From Prochlorococcus sp. AG-347-K16 (lineage in GTDB: Bacteria > Cyanobacteriota > Cyanobacteriia > PCC-6307 > Cyanobiaceae): a stretch of 64,000 bases of DNA. Below are positions 1 through 7,805 of the stretch, one piece after another; within the stretch, counting starts at the first letter, position 1; each line of letters opens with the position of its first letter. Made by a program: the position numbers and the translations under genes. Location: the NCBI GenBank assembly GCA_003281405.1, contig QCCD01000002.1:124001-188000 (forward strand). The letters run 5' to 3'. Below the pieces are notes generated by a model. It did no database searches. It was given only the letters and a program-made list of their open reading frames with translations, and was not told the DNA's origin.

Positions 1-393
1 AGAAATTGGTTTTTAGTGGACGCAAAAGATAAGACACTTGGGAGACTTGCTACAGAAATCGCAACTGTTTTAAGAGGTAAAAATAAACCAACATTTACAC
101 CTCATTTAGATACTGGAGATTTCGTCATTGTAGTTAATGCTGAAAAAGTTGAGGTAACGGGTAAAAAAGCATCACAAAAGTTGTATAGAAGACATTCTGG
201 AAGACCTGGAGGAATGAAAATTGAGAAATTTGAGTCTCTACAAGAAAGAATTCCTGAAAGAATCATCGAGCAAGCTGTTAAGGGCATGCTTCCTCATAAT
301 TCTTTAGGAAGACAGCAATTTAAAAAACTAAAAGTTTATAAAGGTGCTGATCATCCTCATGCTGCTCAGAATCCTGTATTATTAAATAGTTAA
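1..393 (+). CDS. rplM: 50S ribosomal protein L13 (5' partial)
   Basis: Large-subunit ribosomal protein L13, an early-assembling rRNA-binding protein. The frame is open from base 1 ([10 protein letters not shown]), so the GTG at 16 is internal and the true start lies before the window; a short N-terminal stretch is missing. L13 hallmarks are visible: [13 protein letters not shown] near the start, [13 protein letters not shown], and [23 protein letters not shown] near the C-terminus. rpsI follows after 9 nt, the standard L13-S9 gene pair, and rpmE follows that, so all three are probably co-transcribed. Identification is firm; only the 5' end is unknown. Confidence 0.96.
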   Translation, partial: RNWFLVDAKDKTLGRLATEIATVLRGKNKPTFTPHLDTGDFVIVVNAEKVEVTGKKASQKLYRRHSGRPGGMKIEKFESLQERIPERIIEQAVKGMLPHNSLGRQQFKKLKVYKGADHPHAAQNPVLLNS

Positions 394-402
394 TTTATCA
401 AA

Positions 403-813
403 ATGAATAGTCAAATAAAAAACAAAGCTGTGTATTGGGGAACTGGAAGAAGAAAAACTTCAGTAGCTAGAGTTCGCTTGATTCCAGGAAATGGACTAAT
501 AAAAATTAATGGTCGTGCTGGTGATGATTATTTAAACTTTAATCCCCTACACTTAAATTCAATAAAAGCACCTTTGCAAACGTTAGGCCTTGAAAATTCT
601 TATGATATTTTAGTAAATGTTTTTGGTGGTGGATTGACTGGCCAAGCAGACGCTATAAAGCAAGGAGCAGCTCGAGCACTTTGCGAATTATCCCCTGACA
701 ATAGGAAACCGCTCAAAACGGAAGGCCATCTCAGTAGAGATCCAAGAGCTAAGGAAAGAAGAAAATATGGTCTTAAAAAAGCAAGAAAAGCTCCTCAATT
801 CTCTAAACGTTAA
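403..813 (+). CDS. rpsI: 30S ribosomal protein S9
   Basis: Small-subunit protein S9 (136 aa, normal family length). The N-terminal [14 protein letters not shown] and the C-terminal basic tail ending APQFSKR are diagnostic; in the family this tail reaches toward the P-site t[22 protein letters not shown] is the conserved central segment. It sits 9 nt after rplM and 13 nt before rpmE, in one apparent operon. The ATG start matches the family N-terminus. Confidence 0.97.
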   Translation: MNSQIKNKAVYWGTGRRKTSVARVRLIPGNGLIKINGRAGDDYLNFNPLHLNSIKAPLQTLGLENSYDILVNVFGGGLTGQADAIKQGAARALCELSPDNRKPLKTEGHLSRDPRAKERRKYGLKKARKAPQFSKR

Positions 814-826
814 AGGAATTTAAATT

Positions 827-1087
827 ATGCCAAAATCAGAAATTCACCCAAAATGGTATCCAGATGCAAAAGTTATTTGTAATGGAGAAGTTGTAATGAC
901 TACTGGCTCCACGCAGCCTGAACTACATGTTGATGTTTGGAGTGGAAATCATCCTTTTTTTACTGGAACTCAAAAGATTCTTGATACAGAAGGTAGGGTT
1001 GATAGGTTTATGAAAAAATATGGAATGGGTTCAGCTAATTCAGCTACATCAAAAGATCAAAAAGAAGAAAAAGATTCTAAAAAATAG
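827..1087 (+). CDS. rpmE: 50S ribosomal protein L31
   Basis: Large-subunit protein L31 (86 aa). Family signature: IHPKWYPDAKVICNGE, then TTGSTQPELHVDVWSGNHPFFTG and a conserved GRVDRFMKKYG segment. Only one cysteine (about residue 18) is present and the second half of the usual zinc CxxC pairs is replaced by VDVWSGNHP, so this is a zinc-less (C-minus) L31. In other bacteria such variants need no zinc. The C-terminus is a lysine/glutamate-rich tail after residue 65. It is followed 27 nt later by prfA, an L31-RF1 order seen in other bacteria. Confidence 0.95.
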   Translation: MPKSEIHPKWYPDAKVICNGEVVMTTGSTQPELHVDVWSGNHPFFTGTQKILDTEGRVDRFMKKYGMGSANSATSKDQKEEKDSKK

Positions 1088-1114
1088 AATTTTCAAAATT
1101 AAGCATAATTTCAA

Positions 1115-2209
1115 TTGGAATACTCAACATTAATTGCAAGGTTGAAAACTGCTTCAGATAGTTTTGAGAATTTGGAAGTACAACTTGCAGATCCTGATAT
1201 AGCTAATGATCCAAAAAAATTAGAGTCCATAGCAAGAGAAAGGTCAAAATTGGAACCTTTGGTGATTGATTTTAATAAGTTGCTTGATACTGATAAAGAA
1301 ATCGAAGATTCAAAAAATCTATTAAAAGAGAATAGAAATGATAAAGAAATGGAATCTTTGATAAATGAGGAGTTAATAATTCTTGAGGAATCTAAGAGTG
1401 AACTGATTCAAAAAACCACAATCGCCTTATTGCCAAAAGACCCTAGAGATGAAAGAAGTGTAATGTTAGAAATCCGAGCTGGTGCTGGAGGTAACGAGGC
1501 TTGTATCTGGGCGGGTGATTTAGCAAGAATGTATGAAAGATATGGACAAAAAATTGGATGGTCTGTAAAACCTGTTAGTGCTTCCGAGTCAGATATGGGT
1601 GGATTTAAGGAGTTAGTTATCTCTGTTAAGGGAGATTCTGTATATAGTCAACTTAAATTTGAGGCTGGTGTACATAGAGTACAAAGAGTTCCAGCTACTG
1701 AATCTCAAGGTAGAGTTCACACCTCTACTGCTACAGTTGCCGTTATGCCTGAGGCTGATCCTGTTGAGGTTAAAATTGATCCAACAGATCTAGAGGTTGG
1801 AACAGCAAGATCAGGAGGTGCAGGAGGACAAAATGTTAATAAGGTTGAGACAGCTATTGATCTTCTCCACAAGCCTACAGGAATAAGAGTTTTTTGTACT
1901 CAAGAGAGATCGCAATTGCAAAATCGCGAACGAGCAATGGAAATTTTAAGAGCTAAATTGTATGAAATTCAATTAAAAGAAGCCAATGCAAAAGAGAGAT
2001 CACAAAGGCTTTCCCAGGTTGGAACAGGCGATAGAAGTGAAAAAATCAGAACTTATAATTTTAAAGATAACAGGACAACTGATCATAGATTAGGTTCCAA
2101 TTTTTCTCTTGAGCCAATTCTTGCTGGTCAATTAGAAGAAGTGATTAATGCATGTATAGCGCAAGAACAAAAAAGAATGATGGAAGATTTTAATAAAGAA
2201 GGAAATTAA
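1115..2209 (+). CDS. prfA: Peptide chain release factor 1
   Basis: Class I release factor that reads UAA and UAG and triggers peptide release. 364 aa, the usual RF1 length. The GGQ catalytic loop is visible in [11 protein letters not shown], and the codon-recognition domain lies in the preceding third. The C-terminal segment with [16 protein letters not shown]-like spacing is typical of RF1. The predicted start is TTG at 1115; no ATG lies close upstream in frame and the protein begins at the family's normal place. It belongs to the ribosomal-protein cluster upstream. Confidence 0.96.
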   Translation: MEYSTLIARLKTASDSFENLEVQLADPDIANDPKKLESIARERSKLEPLVIDFNKLLDTDKEIEDSKNLLKENRNDKEMESLINEELIILEESKSELIQKTTIALLPKDPRDERSVMLEIRAGAGGNEACIWAGDLARMYERYGQKIGWSVKPVSASESDMGGFKELVISVKGDSVYSQLKFEAGVHRVQRVPATESQGRVHTSTATVAVMPEADPVEVKIDPTDLEVGTARSGGAGGQNVNKVETAIDLLHKPTGIRVFCTQERSQLQNRERAMEILRAKLYEIQLKEANAKERSQRLSQVGTGDRSEKIRTYNFKDNRTTDHRLGSNFSLEPILAGQLEEVINACIAQEQKRMMEDFNKEGN

Positions 2210-2219
2210 GATTTTTTTA

Positions 2220-2726
2220 TTAGATTGCAACCCCTATTACGTATTTACTCCATTCTTTATGCTTGCCTGAGTCAATTTGTCTTGTAGCTTCAAAATTTAG
2301 ATTACTTAATGGACGATAAGGCCGACGTTTTAAGGGCATATTCGCCTCTTCGGGAGTTCGATTACCTTTTTGTACGTTACATCTGAGACATGCTGTAGTA
2401 ACATTTTCCCAGTTATCTGTTCCACCTCTGCTTCTCGGTAAAACATGATCTATTGATAGGTCACTTCCCCTATAATTACAGTATTGGCAAGAATTATTAT
2501 CTCTCAGAAGAATATTTTTTCTTGTTAAAGAAACCTCTCTAAAAGGGACTTTAACGTAGTAACGAAGTCTTATAACTGTCGGCAACTTTTTCCCGCTATG
2601 AATTGAATAAGTTTTATCTTCCTCTAAACTTTCTGCTTTACCTTTAATCATCAAAATTACTGCTCTTCGCCAGGAAGTGATGTTTAAAGGTTCATAAGAT
2701 GCATTTAAAACTAGAGTCTGGCCCAT
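2220..2726 (-). CDS. HNH endonuclease family protein
   Basis: A 168-residue HNH protein, starting at the ATG giving MGQTLVLNASYEPLN. The frame extends upstream to 2813, but that would overlap alr, and the family N-terminus begins at MGQ. The HNH core is clear: CQYC zinc pair, SIDHVLPRSRGG with the catalytic His, then NVTTACLRCNVQKGNRTPEEA with the second Cys pair. Such short HNH proteins are widespread in cyanobacteria as chromosomal genes of unknown role; nuclease activity is inferred from the fold. Convergent with prfA, with only 10 nt between. Confidence 0.85.
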   Translation of the reverse strand: MGQTLVLNASYEPLNITSWRRAVILMIKGKAESLEEDKTYSIHSGKKLPTVIRLRYYVKVPFREVSLTRKNILLRDNNSCQYCNYRGSDLSIDHVLPRSRGGTDNWENVTTACLRCNVQKGNRTPEEANMPLKRRPYRPLSNLNFEATRQIDSGKHKEWSKYVIGVAI

Positions 2727-2794
2727 GCCAAAATACAATTTACATGTCATGCTAACTGTATATTTCAATAAGCGCATATATTTGTGCAAAGTTA

Positions 2795-3994
2795 ATGCAA
2801 AATAGGCAAACAAATCAGGTATTTAATTTTGACAAATTTCCAAATTTTGAAAAAGATATACATCTAAAACAAAGAGCATGGATTGAAGTTAAAGGTAAAG
2901 CAATAGAAACAAACGTTAGACAGTTAAGATCAAAATTAAGTAAAAATTGTCAATTTATGGCAGTCGTTAAAGCTGATGGATATGGACATGATGCGAAATT
3001 AGTATCAGATTATGCGATAAAAGGTGGAGCATCTCAATTAGGGGTTGCCACATTAAATGAAGGCATTAAGCTTCGTTCTTCTGGAGTTGAAAAACCAATT
3101 CTTATCCTCGGAAATCTTTATACGAAAAGGGATTTTATTATATGTTTAAAAAATGATCTTATGCCAACTATTAGTAGTATAAGAGAATGTTTAATTTGCA
3201 ATAACATTGGTAAGCAATTTGGATTGAAATTTCTCTTACATCTTAAAGTTGATACTGGAATGTCAAGATTAGGATTTGAATACAATAAATTTGTTCAGCA
3301 ATTTGAAAAAATAAAATCTTTTGAAAACATTTTAATAGAAGGAATATATAGTCATTTATCTTCTGCAGATGAAGCTAACGCATTAGATCCTAAAAGTATT
3401 ACACAATTACAAAGACTGAAGTTTAATGAATTATTAAAGCAAATTAATCTTAATCGAAATAATGAAATTAAGATTCATTTGGCTAATTCTGCGGGAATGC
3501 TTATTAACAAAGATTTTCATTTTGACATGGTACGTGTTGGTCTTTCTATGTATGGATACAGTCCTTTAGAAAAAATAGATAAAAATTTATCACTTAAACA
3601 AGCTTTATTTTTGAAAGCTAAAGTAGCTTTTATTAGAACTATTGATCCAGGTGTTGGTGTAAGTTATGGAGGTAAATTCGTAAGTCATAGAAAAACTAAT
3701 TTAGCTGTATTAAGTATTGGTTACGCAGATGGAGTACCAAGAAATCTTTCAGGAAAGATAGAGGTTATTCATAATGATAAACTTTATCCCCAAGTTGGAT
3801 CCATTACTATGGATCAAATGATGGTGGACATAACAGGTTCAAGTGAAATTAAAGTTGGTAGTACCATGTTATTACTAGGATCTGATGGAGATAAAACAAT
3901 TTCTCCTCTTGAATGGGCAAGAAAATCTAATACTATTCCGTGGGAAATTCTTTGTTCTTTTAAAAATAGATTACCGAGAGTTCAAGTTGATTAG
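2795..3994 (+). CDS. alr: Alanine racemase
   Basis: PLP-dependent racemase making D-alanine for peptidoglycan. 399 aa. The PLP lysine is in AVVKADGYGHD near residue 55, and the catalytic tyrosine in GVSYGGKF in the C-terminal beta-domain. HLANSAGML and GSITMDQMMVDIT are further family segments. The N-terminus is about 20 residues longer than in many homologues, so a later start is possible. Divergent from the HNH gene; tRNA-Ser follows 61 nt downstream. Confidence 0.95.
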   Translation: MQNRQTNQVFNFDKFPNFEKDIHLKQRAWIEVKGKAIETNVRQLRSKLSKNCQFMAVVKADGYGHDAKLVSDYAIKGGASQLGVATLNEGIKLRSSGVEKPILILGNLYTKRDFIICLKNDLMPTISSIRECLICNNIGKQFGLKFLLHLKVDTGMSRLGFEYNKFVQQFEKIKSFENILIEGIYSHLSSADEANALDPKSITQLQRLKFNELLKQINLNRNNEIKIHLANSAGMLINKDFHFDMVRVGLSMYGYSPLEKIDKNLSLKQALFLKAKVAFIRTIDPGVGVSYGGKFVSHRKTNLAVLSIGYADGVPRNLSGKIEVIHNDKLYPQVGSITMDQMMVDITGSSEIKVGSTMLLLGSDGDKTISPLEWARKSNTIPWEILCSFKNRLPRVQVD

Positions 3995-4055
3995 ACATTT
4001 CGATTAAATAAAAAATTTTGAATGTTTGCAAAAAAATTGATAATGTATAAGAACT

Positions 4056-4144
4056 GGAGAGGTGGCTGAGTGGTTGAAAGCGGCTCCCTGCTAAGGAGTT
4101 ACAGGAGGTAACTTTTGTCGAGGGTTCGAATCCCTCCCTCTCCG
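4056..4144 (+). tRNA. tRNA-Ser (anticodon GCU)
   Basis: Complete class II tRNA with a long variable arm. Acceptor arm GGAGAGG pairs with CCTCTCC; anticodon stem CTCC/GGAG encloses loop CTGCTAA with GCT at 4090-4092; T-arm is GAGGG-TTCGAAT-CCCTC; discriminator is G at 4144. It reads AGC/AGU serine codons. No CCA is encoded. Its 3' end is the attachment site for the integrated elements that follow: truncated copies lie at 9404-9426 and 12060-12071. Confidence 0.97.
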
Positions 4145-4146
4145 TG
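4133..4146 (+). repeat. attL-type site in tRNA-Ser 3' end
   Basis: The 14 nt CCTCCCTCTCCGTG spans the 3' end of tRNA-Ser and 2 nt beyond. It is repeated exactly at 9413-9426; its inner 12 nt (4134-4145) recur at 12060-12071. tRNA 3' ends are the classic target of tyrosine integrases, and such an enzyme is encoded at 6531-7805. Confidence 0.85.
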
Positions 4147-4256
4147 GTTTTTGGATGTCAGGAAGCGTTATACAGACTCAGATTGTAGATATAGTCAGGG
4201 TTTTATCTAATTCACTGAATCAGGGATATTCACACAGTAGCACGAAGTTTCAGTAT

Positions 4257-4307
4257 GTCAGGGGATGAAATGGGGGATGAAATGAAATGGGTCAGGGGAT
4301 GAAATGG
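4257..4307 (+). repeat. Element-1 end repeat cluster (left copy)
   Basis: Iterated GGGGATGAAATG units. Bases 4257-4283 form a 27-nt block identical to 9319-9345 near the other end of element 1, in the same orientation. A further partial copy, GTCAGGGGATGAAATGG, is at 4291-4307. Possible roles are integrase or excision-factor arm binding sites; this is inference from position. Confidence 0.85.
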
Positions 4308-4508
4308 ATATAGCAGAATAATATTAAGTACCACACAGTGGTAATAAAGATGCAACACGAGAACCCCTGCTACGACTACCAACAACATAGGAACGACACA
4401 TACAAACACACACAACGTACATTACAACGCTGTCCTAGGCGATTCTGAGTGGAGTAAATCGCTTATTGTGTTGCTTATGGTGTATAAAGTCCCATAATTT
4501 GTAAATTG

Positions 4509-4573
4509 TGATACCCCACTTCCTGGTACGCTAACACTACGATCTGATGGTGTCATAATACGGTATCATAATA
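4509..4573. promoter_or_regulatory. Candidate resolvase res/operator site
   Basis: Just upstream of the serine resolvase. TGATACC (4509-4515) is the exact reverse complement of GGTATCA (4562-4568). TCATAATA occurs twice, at 4553-4560 and 4566-4573. Serine resolvases commonly bind inverted repeats immediately upstream of their own gene. Binding here is untested. Confidence 0.4.
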
Positions 4574-4593
4574 GTATTGAAACCAACAGCATT

Positions 4594-5169
4594 ATGATTA
4601 CTATTTTTGGATACTGGCGTTGTTCAACTGATGCACAGGATCAGGAACGACAGATTCGTGCTTTGTCTGATGCAGGTTGCGAAAAGATTGTTGGAGATAA
4701 GATTACGGGTACTTCAAATTATGGTGATAGAAAAGCACTATCCAAACTGTTAGATGATATTAAAGAAGGCGATCTACTGATACTGGATGAGTTGAATAGA
4801 TTGGGAAGGACTATGGTTACTATGCTCGTGGAAGTGAATAGGTTGTTGGAGAAAGGTGTAAGGATTAGGACATTAGATGGCAGGTTAGATACGACTACTA
4901 TGCCGAGTGAGATTATCAATCTAATAGTTGGTGTAATGGGGTATGCTGCCGAGATGGAATTGAAGAATATAAAACGACGTACAGCAGAGGGCAGAGCAGT
5001 TGCATTATCTCGTGGTGTGAAGATGGGAAGAAAAAGATCCTACTCACACCACCAATTGGAAGAAATCAGGGTAATGAGAGGATCTCAGCGAGGTTATGGT
5101 TCAATTGCTAAATCTTTGGGTATGAGTAAATCAACTGTCCAAAGATTATGTGTAAGAGCAGGTATCTAA
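4594..5169 (+). CDS. Serine recombinase, resolvase/invertase family
   Basis: A 191-residue small serine recombinase, the standard length for the Tn3 resolvase/Gin invertase family. The catalytic serine is Ser11 in YWRCSTDAQDQERQ. Active-site arginines lie in DELNRLGRTM. The long E-helix region (MELKNIKRRTAEGRA) is followed by MGRKRSYS and a C-terminal helix-turn-helix (GYGSIAKSLGMSKSTVQRL) that binds DNA. The key residues are present, so it is probably active, either resolving multimers or inverting cargo. It lies next to the left end of element 1, and its 3' end overlaps the convergent small gene by 4 nt. Confidence 0.93.
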   Translation: MITIFGYWRCSTDAQDQERQIRALSDAGCEKIVGDKITGTSNYGDRKALSKLLDDIKEGDLLILDELNRLGRTMVTMLVEVNRLLEKGVRIRTLDGRLDTTTMPSEIINLIVGVMGYAAEMELKNIKRRTAEGRAVALSRGVKMGRKRSYSHHQLEEIRVMRGSQRGYGSIAKSLGMSKSTVQRLCVRAGI

Positions 5170-5348
5170 TTCAATGAATTTATTATTTTCTGCTTAAGCA
5201 GGTCATCAATGTAATTATCAATTGAATCTTCAACAAATTTATTTTTGTTTGTTTTTTGTTTATCGGGTAGTTGCTTATTGAGTTTATTGATTGCTTTATT
5301 CATTTTTCCCTCCAACTGACTGTTGGTAATGCTCACTGTAATACTCAT
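5166..5348 (-). CDS. Small hypothetical protein (60 aa)
   Basis: Unrecognised 60-residue, lysine- and asparagine-rich protein, second gene of a two-gene unit; its ATG overlaps the stop of the upstream gene by 4 nt, suggesting translational coupling. The sequence starts with a short beta-like stretch (SITVSIT) followed by two predicted helices. That layout is compatible with a small DNA-binding or antitoxin-like fold, but no motif proves it. Its 3' end overlaps the resolvase 3' end by 4 nt. Confidence 0.5.
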   Translation of the reverse strand: MSITVSITNSQLEGKMNKAINKLNKQLPDKQKTNKNKFVEDSIDNYIDDLLKQKIINSLN

Positions 5349-5542
5349 AGATTTTGTCTTTTGTATTCGTCTCTTAGCAACTTCCTATGCAACTGACTGA
5401 AAGAGAAACCGTGGAATTCCATTAACTTTTCAGTTATTGCCTCCATTTGCTTTGCTTCTCGTTTTGGAATAGAAAGATTCCTTTTCGTGGTTTTTTCCTC
5501 TAAATCAGTTGGTGTAACTGATTTTTCTAGTACTATGCTCAT
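5345..5542 (-). CDS. Small basic protein, possible ribbon-helix-helix
   Basis: A 65-residue protein of unknown function. A good Shine-Dalgarno (AAGGAG, complement of 5549-5554) lies 6 nt before the ATG, better than for most genes in this window, which supports translation. The segment RNLSIPKREAKQ followed by helical MEAITEKLMEFHG and SFSQLHRKLLRDEYKR looks like beta-helix-helix, as in ribbon-helix-helix regulators. This is a guess from pattern only. Overlaps the next gene by 4 nt; the pair may be a regulator with a partner or a toxin-antitoxin-like unit. Confidence 0.55.
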   Translation of the reverse strand: MSIVLEKSVTPTDLEEKTTKRNLSIPKREAKQMEAITEKLMEFHGFSFSQLHRKLLRDEYKRQNL

Positions 5543-5804
5543 TGATTACTCCTTTGTTACTTACCTCCAATTTCCTTCTATATCACTATTCGGATTGTTG
5601 AGGTCTTAGACAGCGTTCCCTGTATGTATTTATTTATGATTTAAATGCCGTACTCTTTCAAACTGTGAAGGGATTTGAGTGATGCGGAGTGTTGATTCAA
5701 AGAAATTCCCAAAAATACTTTAAAGAATCTATAAATAACTAATAAATAAAAAGTAAATAAATCATCCACACTTTTATCTATAAGAGTTCCTCTGCGAATT
5801 TTGA
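5543..5804. other. Intergenic region with AT-rich tract and DnaA-box-like site
   Basis: Divergent promoter space between the small-protein pair and the zinc-ribbon gene. Bases 5728-5762 are an AT-rich run with repeated AATAAATA/GTAAATAA-type units, followed by TCATCCACA (5762-5770), one mismatch from the DnaA box TTATCCACA. It could be a small replication origin or simply promoters. Nothing else is recognised. Confidence 0.3.
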
Positions 5805-6257
5805 TTGAAGTTACCAAATAGAAACATTATGAGATATACCTACAAACGAGATAGAAATTTTGAACAACGATTTTTTGATGAACTGGTTATTAAATTTCAT
5901 GGCATAAAATCTAAAAAACTAATAAATGGTTACCCTGCCTATAAAATTGAGTGCCCATATTGTAAGAAAAGGGGTGCTGTGATGGGAACGTCAAAGAATA
6001 AAGAGACTTTCTATCTGCTTTGCCCACACCATCTTTGTGCATCTGGAGGATCAAAGGTACTGGATAAAGTGATTAAAGATCACGCTAACTCGGATATGTG
6101 GGAGTCATGGCGTGAGGGTCATTGGATTGATAACTATGCGTGGTTTGGCATTAAGAGTCAAACTGAGAGAATAAAAGGCGAGAGTAAAACATTCAAAGAG
6201 AAGCAGCAATTGAAATCTGAAACTGCTCGCATTTACTCCGCCAATTCACGGAACTAG
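5805..6257 (+). CDS. Zinc-ribbon hypothetical protein
   Basis: A 150-residue basic protein with a probable zinc ribbon: CPYC at residues 50-53 and CPHHLC at 73-78, about 19 residues apart. Zinc fingers of this spacing occur at the N-terminus of element-encoded primases, so a primase-like or nucleic-acid-binding role is possible. No primase catalytic domain follows, so it could be a stand-alone accessory protein or a remnant. The start is uncertain: TTG at 5805, or ATG at 5829 with residues MRYTYKRD. The C-terminal third is low-complexity and charged. Confidence 0.6.
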   Translation: MKLPNRNIMRYTYKRDRNFEQRFFDELVIKFHGIKSKKLINGYPAYKIECPYCKKRGAVMGTSKNKETFYLLCPHHLCASGGSKVLDKVIKDHANSDMWESWREGHWIDNYAWFGIKSQTERIKGESKTFKEKQQLKSETARIYSANSRN

Positions 6258-6280
6258 AAGCGGAAAGACTTTTACAACCA

Positions 6281-6305
6281 AATTTTCTGACAGAAATTTT
6301 TTATA
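6281..6305 (+). terminator. Possible weak terminator after zinc-ribbon gene
   Basis: TTTCT-GAC-AGAAA stem-loop, with flanking AAAT/ATTT that can extend it over a bulge, followed by a run of T. It lies 25-45 nt after the stop at 6257. Short and bulged, so only a candidate. Confidence 0.3.
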
Positions 6306-6332
6306 ATCCATTGGTATAACTCGCCCGTTTGG

Positions 6333-6348
6333 AAACCTTTGTAGGTTT
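6333..6348. terminator. Small hairpin between convergent genes
   Basis: AAACCT-TTGT-AGGTTT, a perfect 6-bp stem with a 4-nt loop, 21 nt beyond the end of the 43-residue reverse ORF at 6370. It could end transcription of the integrase unit, although the T-run is poor on either strand. Confidence 0.3.
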
Positions 6349-6369
6349 GGGTCTCTTTGCTTTTTGGAA

Positions 6370-6501
6370 TTAACCAATTAGGTCTAGGAGATTACCCTTC
6401 TCGTCAGTTAATTTATAGCGTCTGCCATCTGCTGCTTTCCGTGTCATTACCCTGCGAGCATCCGCCTCATTAGTTTTTGTCGTATATCTCTGCCATTTCA
6501 T
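6370..6501 (-). CDS. Unlisted 43-residue basic protein after integrase
   Basis: Short frame starting ATG at 6501 and ending TAA at 6370-6372. The product begins MKWQRYTTKTNEADARR and ends GNLLDLIG. It starts 29 nt after the integrase stop, on the same strand, with an AGGA (complement of 6509-6512) 7 nt before the ATG. The composition is protein-like (Arg/Lys-rich first half, then KLTDEKGNLLDLIG), unlike chance AT-rich frames. It may be the last gene of an AlpA-integrase-ORF operon, for instance an excision cofactor. Function unknown. Confidence 0.5.
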   Translation of the reverse strand: MKWQRYTTKTNEADARRVMTRKAADGRRYKLTDEKGNLLDLIG

Positions 6502-6530
6502 AAATTGATCCTGCCAGTAAATATAGTATT

Positions 6531-7805
6531 TCAAACTTTCAATCCATTCTCTGTCAATAATTTACACCAATCATCCATTAGTTTCTTTCTGTCTTTCAAT
6601 CTAAGTGATCTGTCGTATGCTTTATCAACTTTATTGTCTGGCAAATGACCCATTTGTCTTTTAATAACGTCGCTTTCAGCACCCAGTAGATCTATGGCGT
6701 AGGTTCTGGCAGTTCGTCTCCAACCGTGTGCTCTCTGTTTGTCACTGTATCCGAGATTTTTTAGATAGTTATTTGGCGACTCAGGATCTAAGTGGGGATA
6801 ACGTGATTGTCTGATGGGTTGAAAGACATACTTACTCCCATCATTGTATTGACTACATACTTCCAATATTTGTTTCATCTCGTTTGTTAGAGGCACATAG
6901 TGAGGGATATTGTCATTTACATCCTTCCTTCTCTTCAATCCGTGGGTGTTGCCAGGAATTTCAAAACATTCAATACCATCTTTATCTTTAATCCATTCCC
7001 ATTCCAACCTTGCCAATGCCCCAGTGCGTAAGAATGTCATAAGCAGGAACTTTGTTGCTAATACTGTTTGAATGTGAGAATTACATTTATTCAAATTGAT
7101 GTCAGTAAGTAGTTTTGGTACTTCATTCCAGTCAAGTGTCGGATGATGATTCTCTCTTCTTCTTTGTCTCTTAAATTTGGATGCTGGATTTTGCCCTCTC
7201 GTCATCCATCCTTTCTCAATCGCAAAATTAAAAACAGCATTAAGTAATTCTTGGCATCTCTCTGATTGATCTACTCCATTCCCCCTCGCTTGAATTCTTA
7301 TTTTTTCAATAAGCGAAGTAATGATTTCTCTGCCACCATTGTCCCACTCCAATTGTTTGAGGGTGAAATGAGGACTGATGTTGCCTAGAACTCTATTATG
7401 CAGTTGGTTTTTATAGGTTTGATGAGTAAATGGTTTAACATCCAGACCTTCAGATAGAAATTTATCTATTGTTTCTTTGAGAGTATGAGTTTCCTTCTCA
7501 ATCTTTTTAATTAGATGATTTTTAAATTTGGAAACTGGTTGATTATTTTCCAGACTCCATAATTTAATCTTCTGCCACTCTAATTCTGCTGTCTTCAGCG
7601 AGAATTCATTAAACCCAGTACCAAACTTACCAAGTTGGATTTCAGATTGTTTGTACCTGCCTTTGAAATACTTGCCACCACCTCGCTTATCGCCCTCAAT
7701 GCCATTGTATGTTTTCTCAACGACTATGAATAAACCATCTCCACAACCTCGCTTATAGATTTTTGAATCTGGTTTAAGTTGCTGTATTTGTCTTTGTGTG
7801 AGCAT
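6531..7805 (-). CDS. int: Tyrosine site-specific recombinase (integrase)
   Basis: A 424-residue tyrosine recombinase that probably inserts and excises element 1 at the tRNA-Ser 3' end. Catalytic residues are visible: Arg260 (FLRTGA), His360 and Arg363 (HGWRR), His387 (MGHLP) and nucleophile Tyr397 (KAYDRS). The N-terminal 90 residues resemble the arm-binding domain of P4-type integrases, and residues about 105-205 form the core-binding SAM-like region. All catalytic residues are present, so it looks active. Its ATG overlaps the stop of the upstream AlpA-like gene by one base (TAATG), indicating coupling. Confidence 0.94.
   Translation of the reverse strand: MLTQRQIQQLKPDSKIYKRGCGDGLFIVVEKTYNGIEGDKRGGGKYFKGRYKQSEIQLGKFGTGFNEFSLKTAELEWQKIKLWSLENNQPVSKFKNHLIKKIEKETHTLKETIDKFLSEGLDVKPFTHQTYKNQLHNRVLGNISPHFTLKQLEWDNGGREIITSLIEKIRIQARGNGVDQSERCQELLNAVFNFAIEKGWMTRGQNPASKFKRQRRRENHHPTLDWNEVPKLLTDINLNKCNSHIQTVLATKFLLMTFLRTGALARLEWEWIKDKDGIECFEIPGNTHGLKRRKDVNDNIPHYVPLTNEMKQILEVCSQYNDGSKYVFQPIRQSRYPHLDPESPNNYLKNLGYSDKQRAHGWRRTARTYAIDLLGAESDVIKRQMGHLPDNKVDKAYDRSLRLKDRKKLMDDWCKLLTENGLKV

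Larger units (their letters stand above)
4147..4593. other. Non-coding left arm of element 1
   Basis: About 450 nt without a convincing gene. The first 110-140 nt resemble the left arm of element 2 (9427-9560). It contains the element-1 repeat cluster at 4257-4307 and candidate resolvase-binding dyads at 4509-4573. The only reverse frame here (4230-4415) runs through the repeats and looks non-coding. Confidence 0.7.

Noticed and set aside
4230-4415. 61-residue reverse frame starting MCVFVCVV
   Set aside because: It runs across the repeat cluster of element 1, is low in protein-like composition and has no ribosome-binding site. Likely chance.
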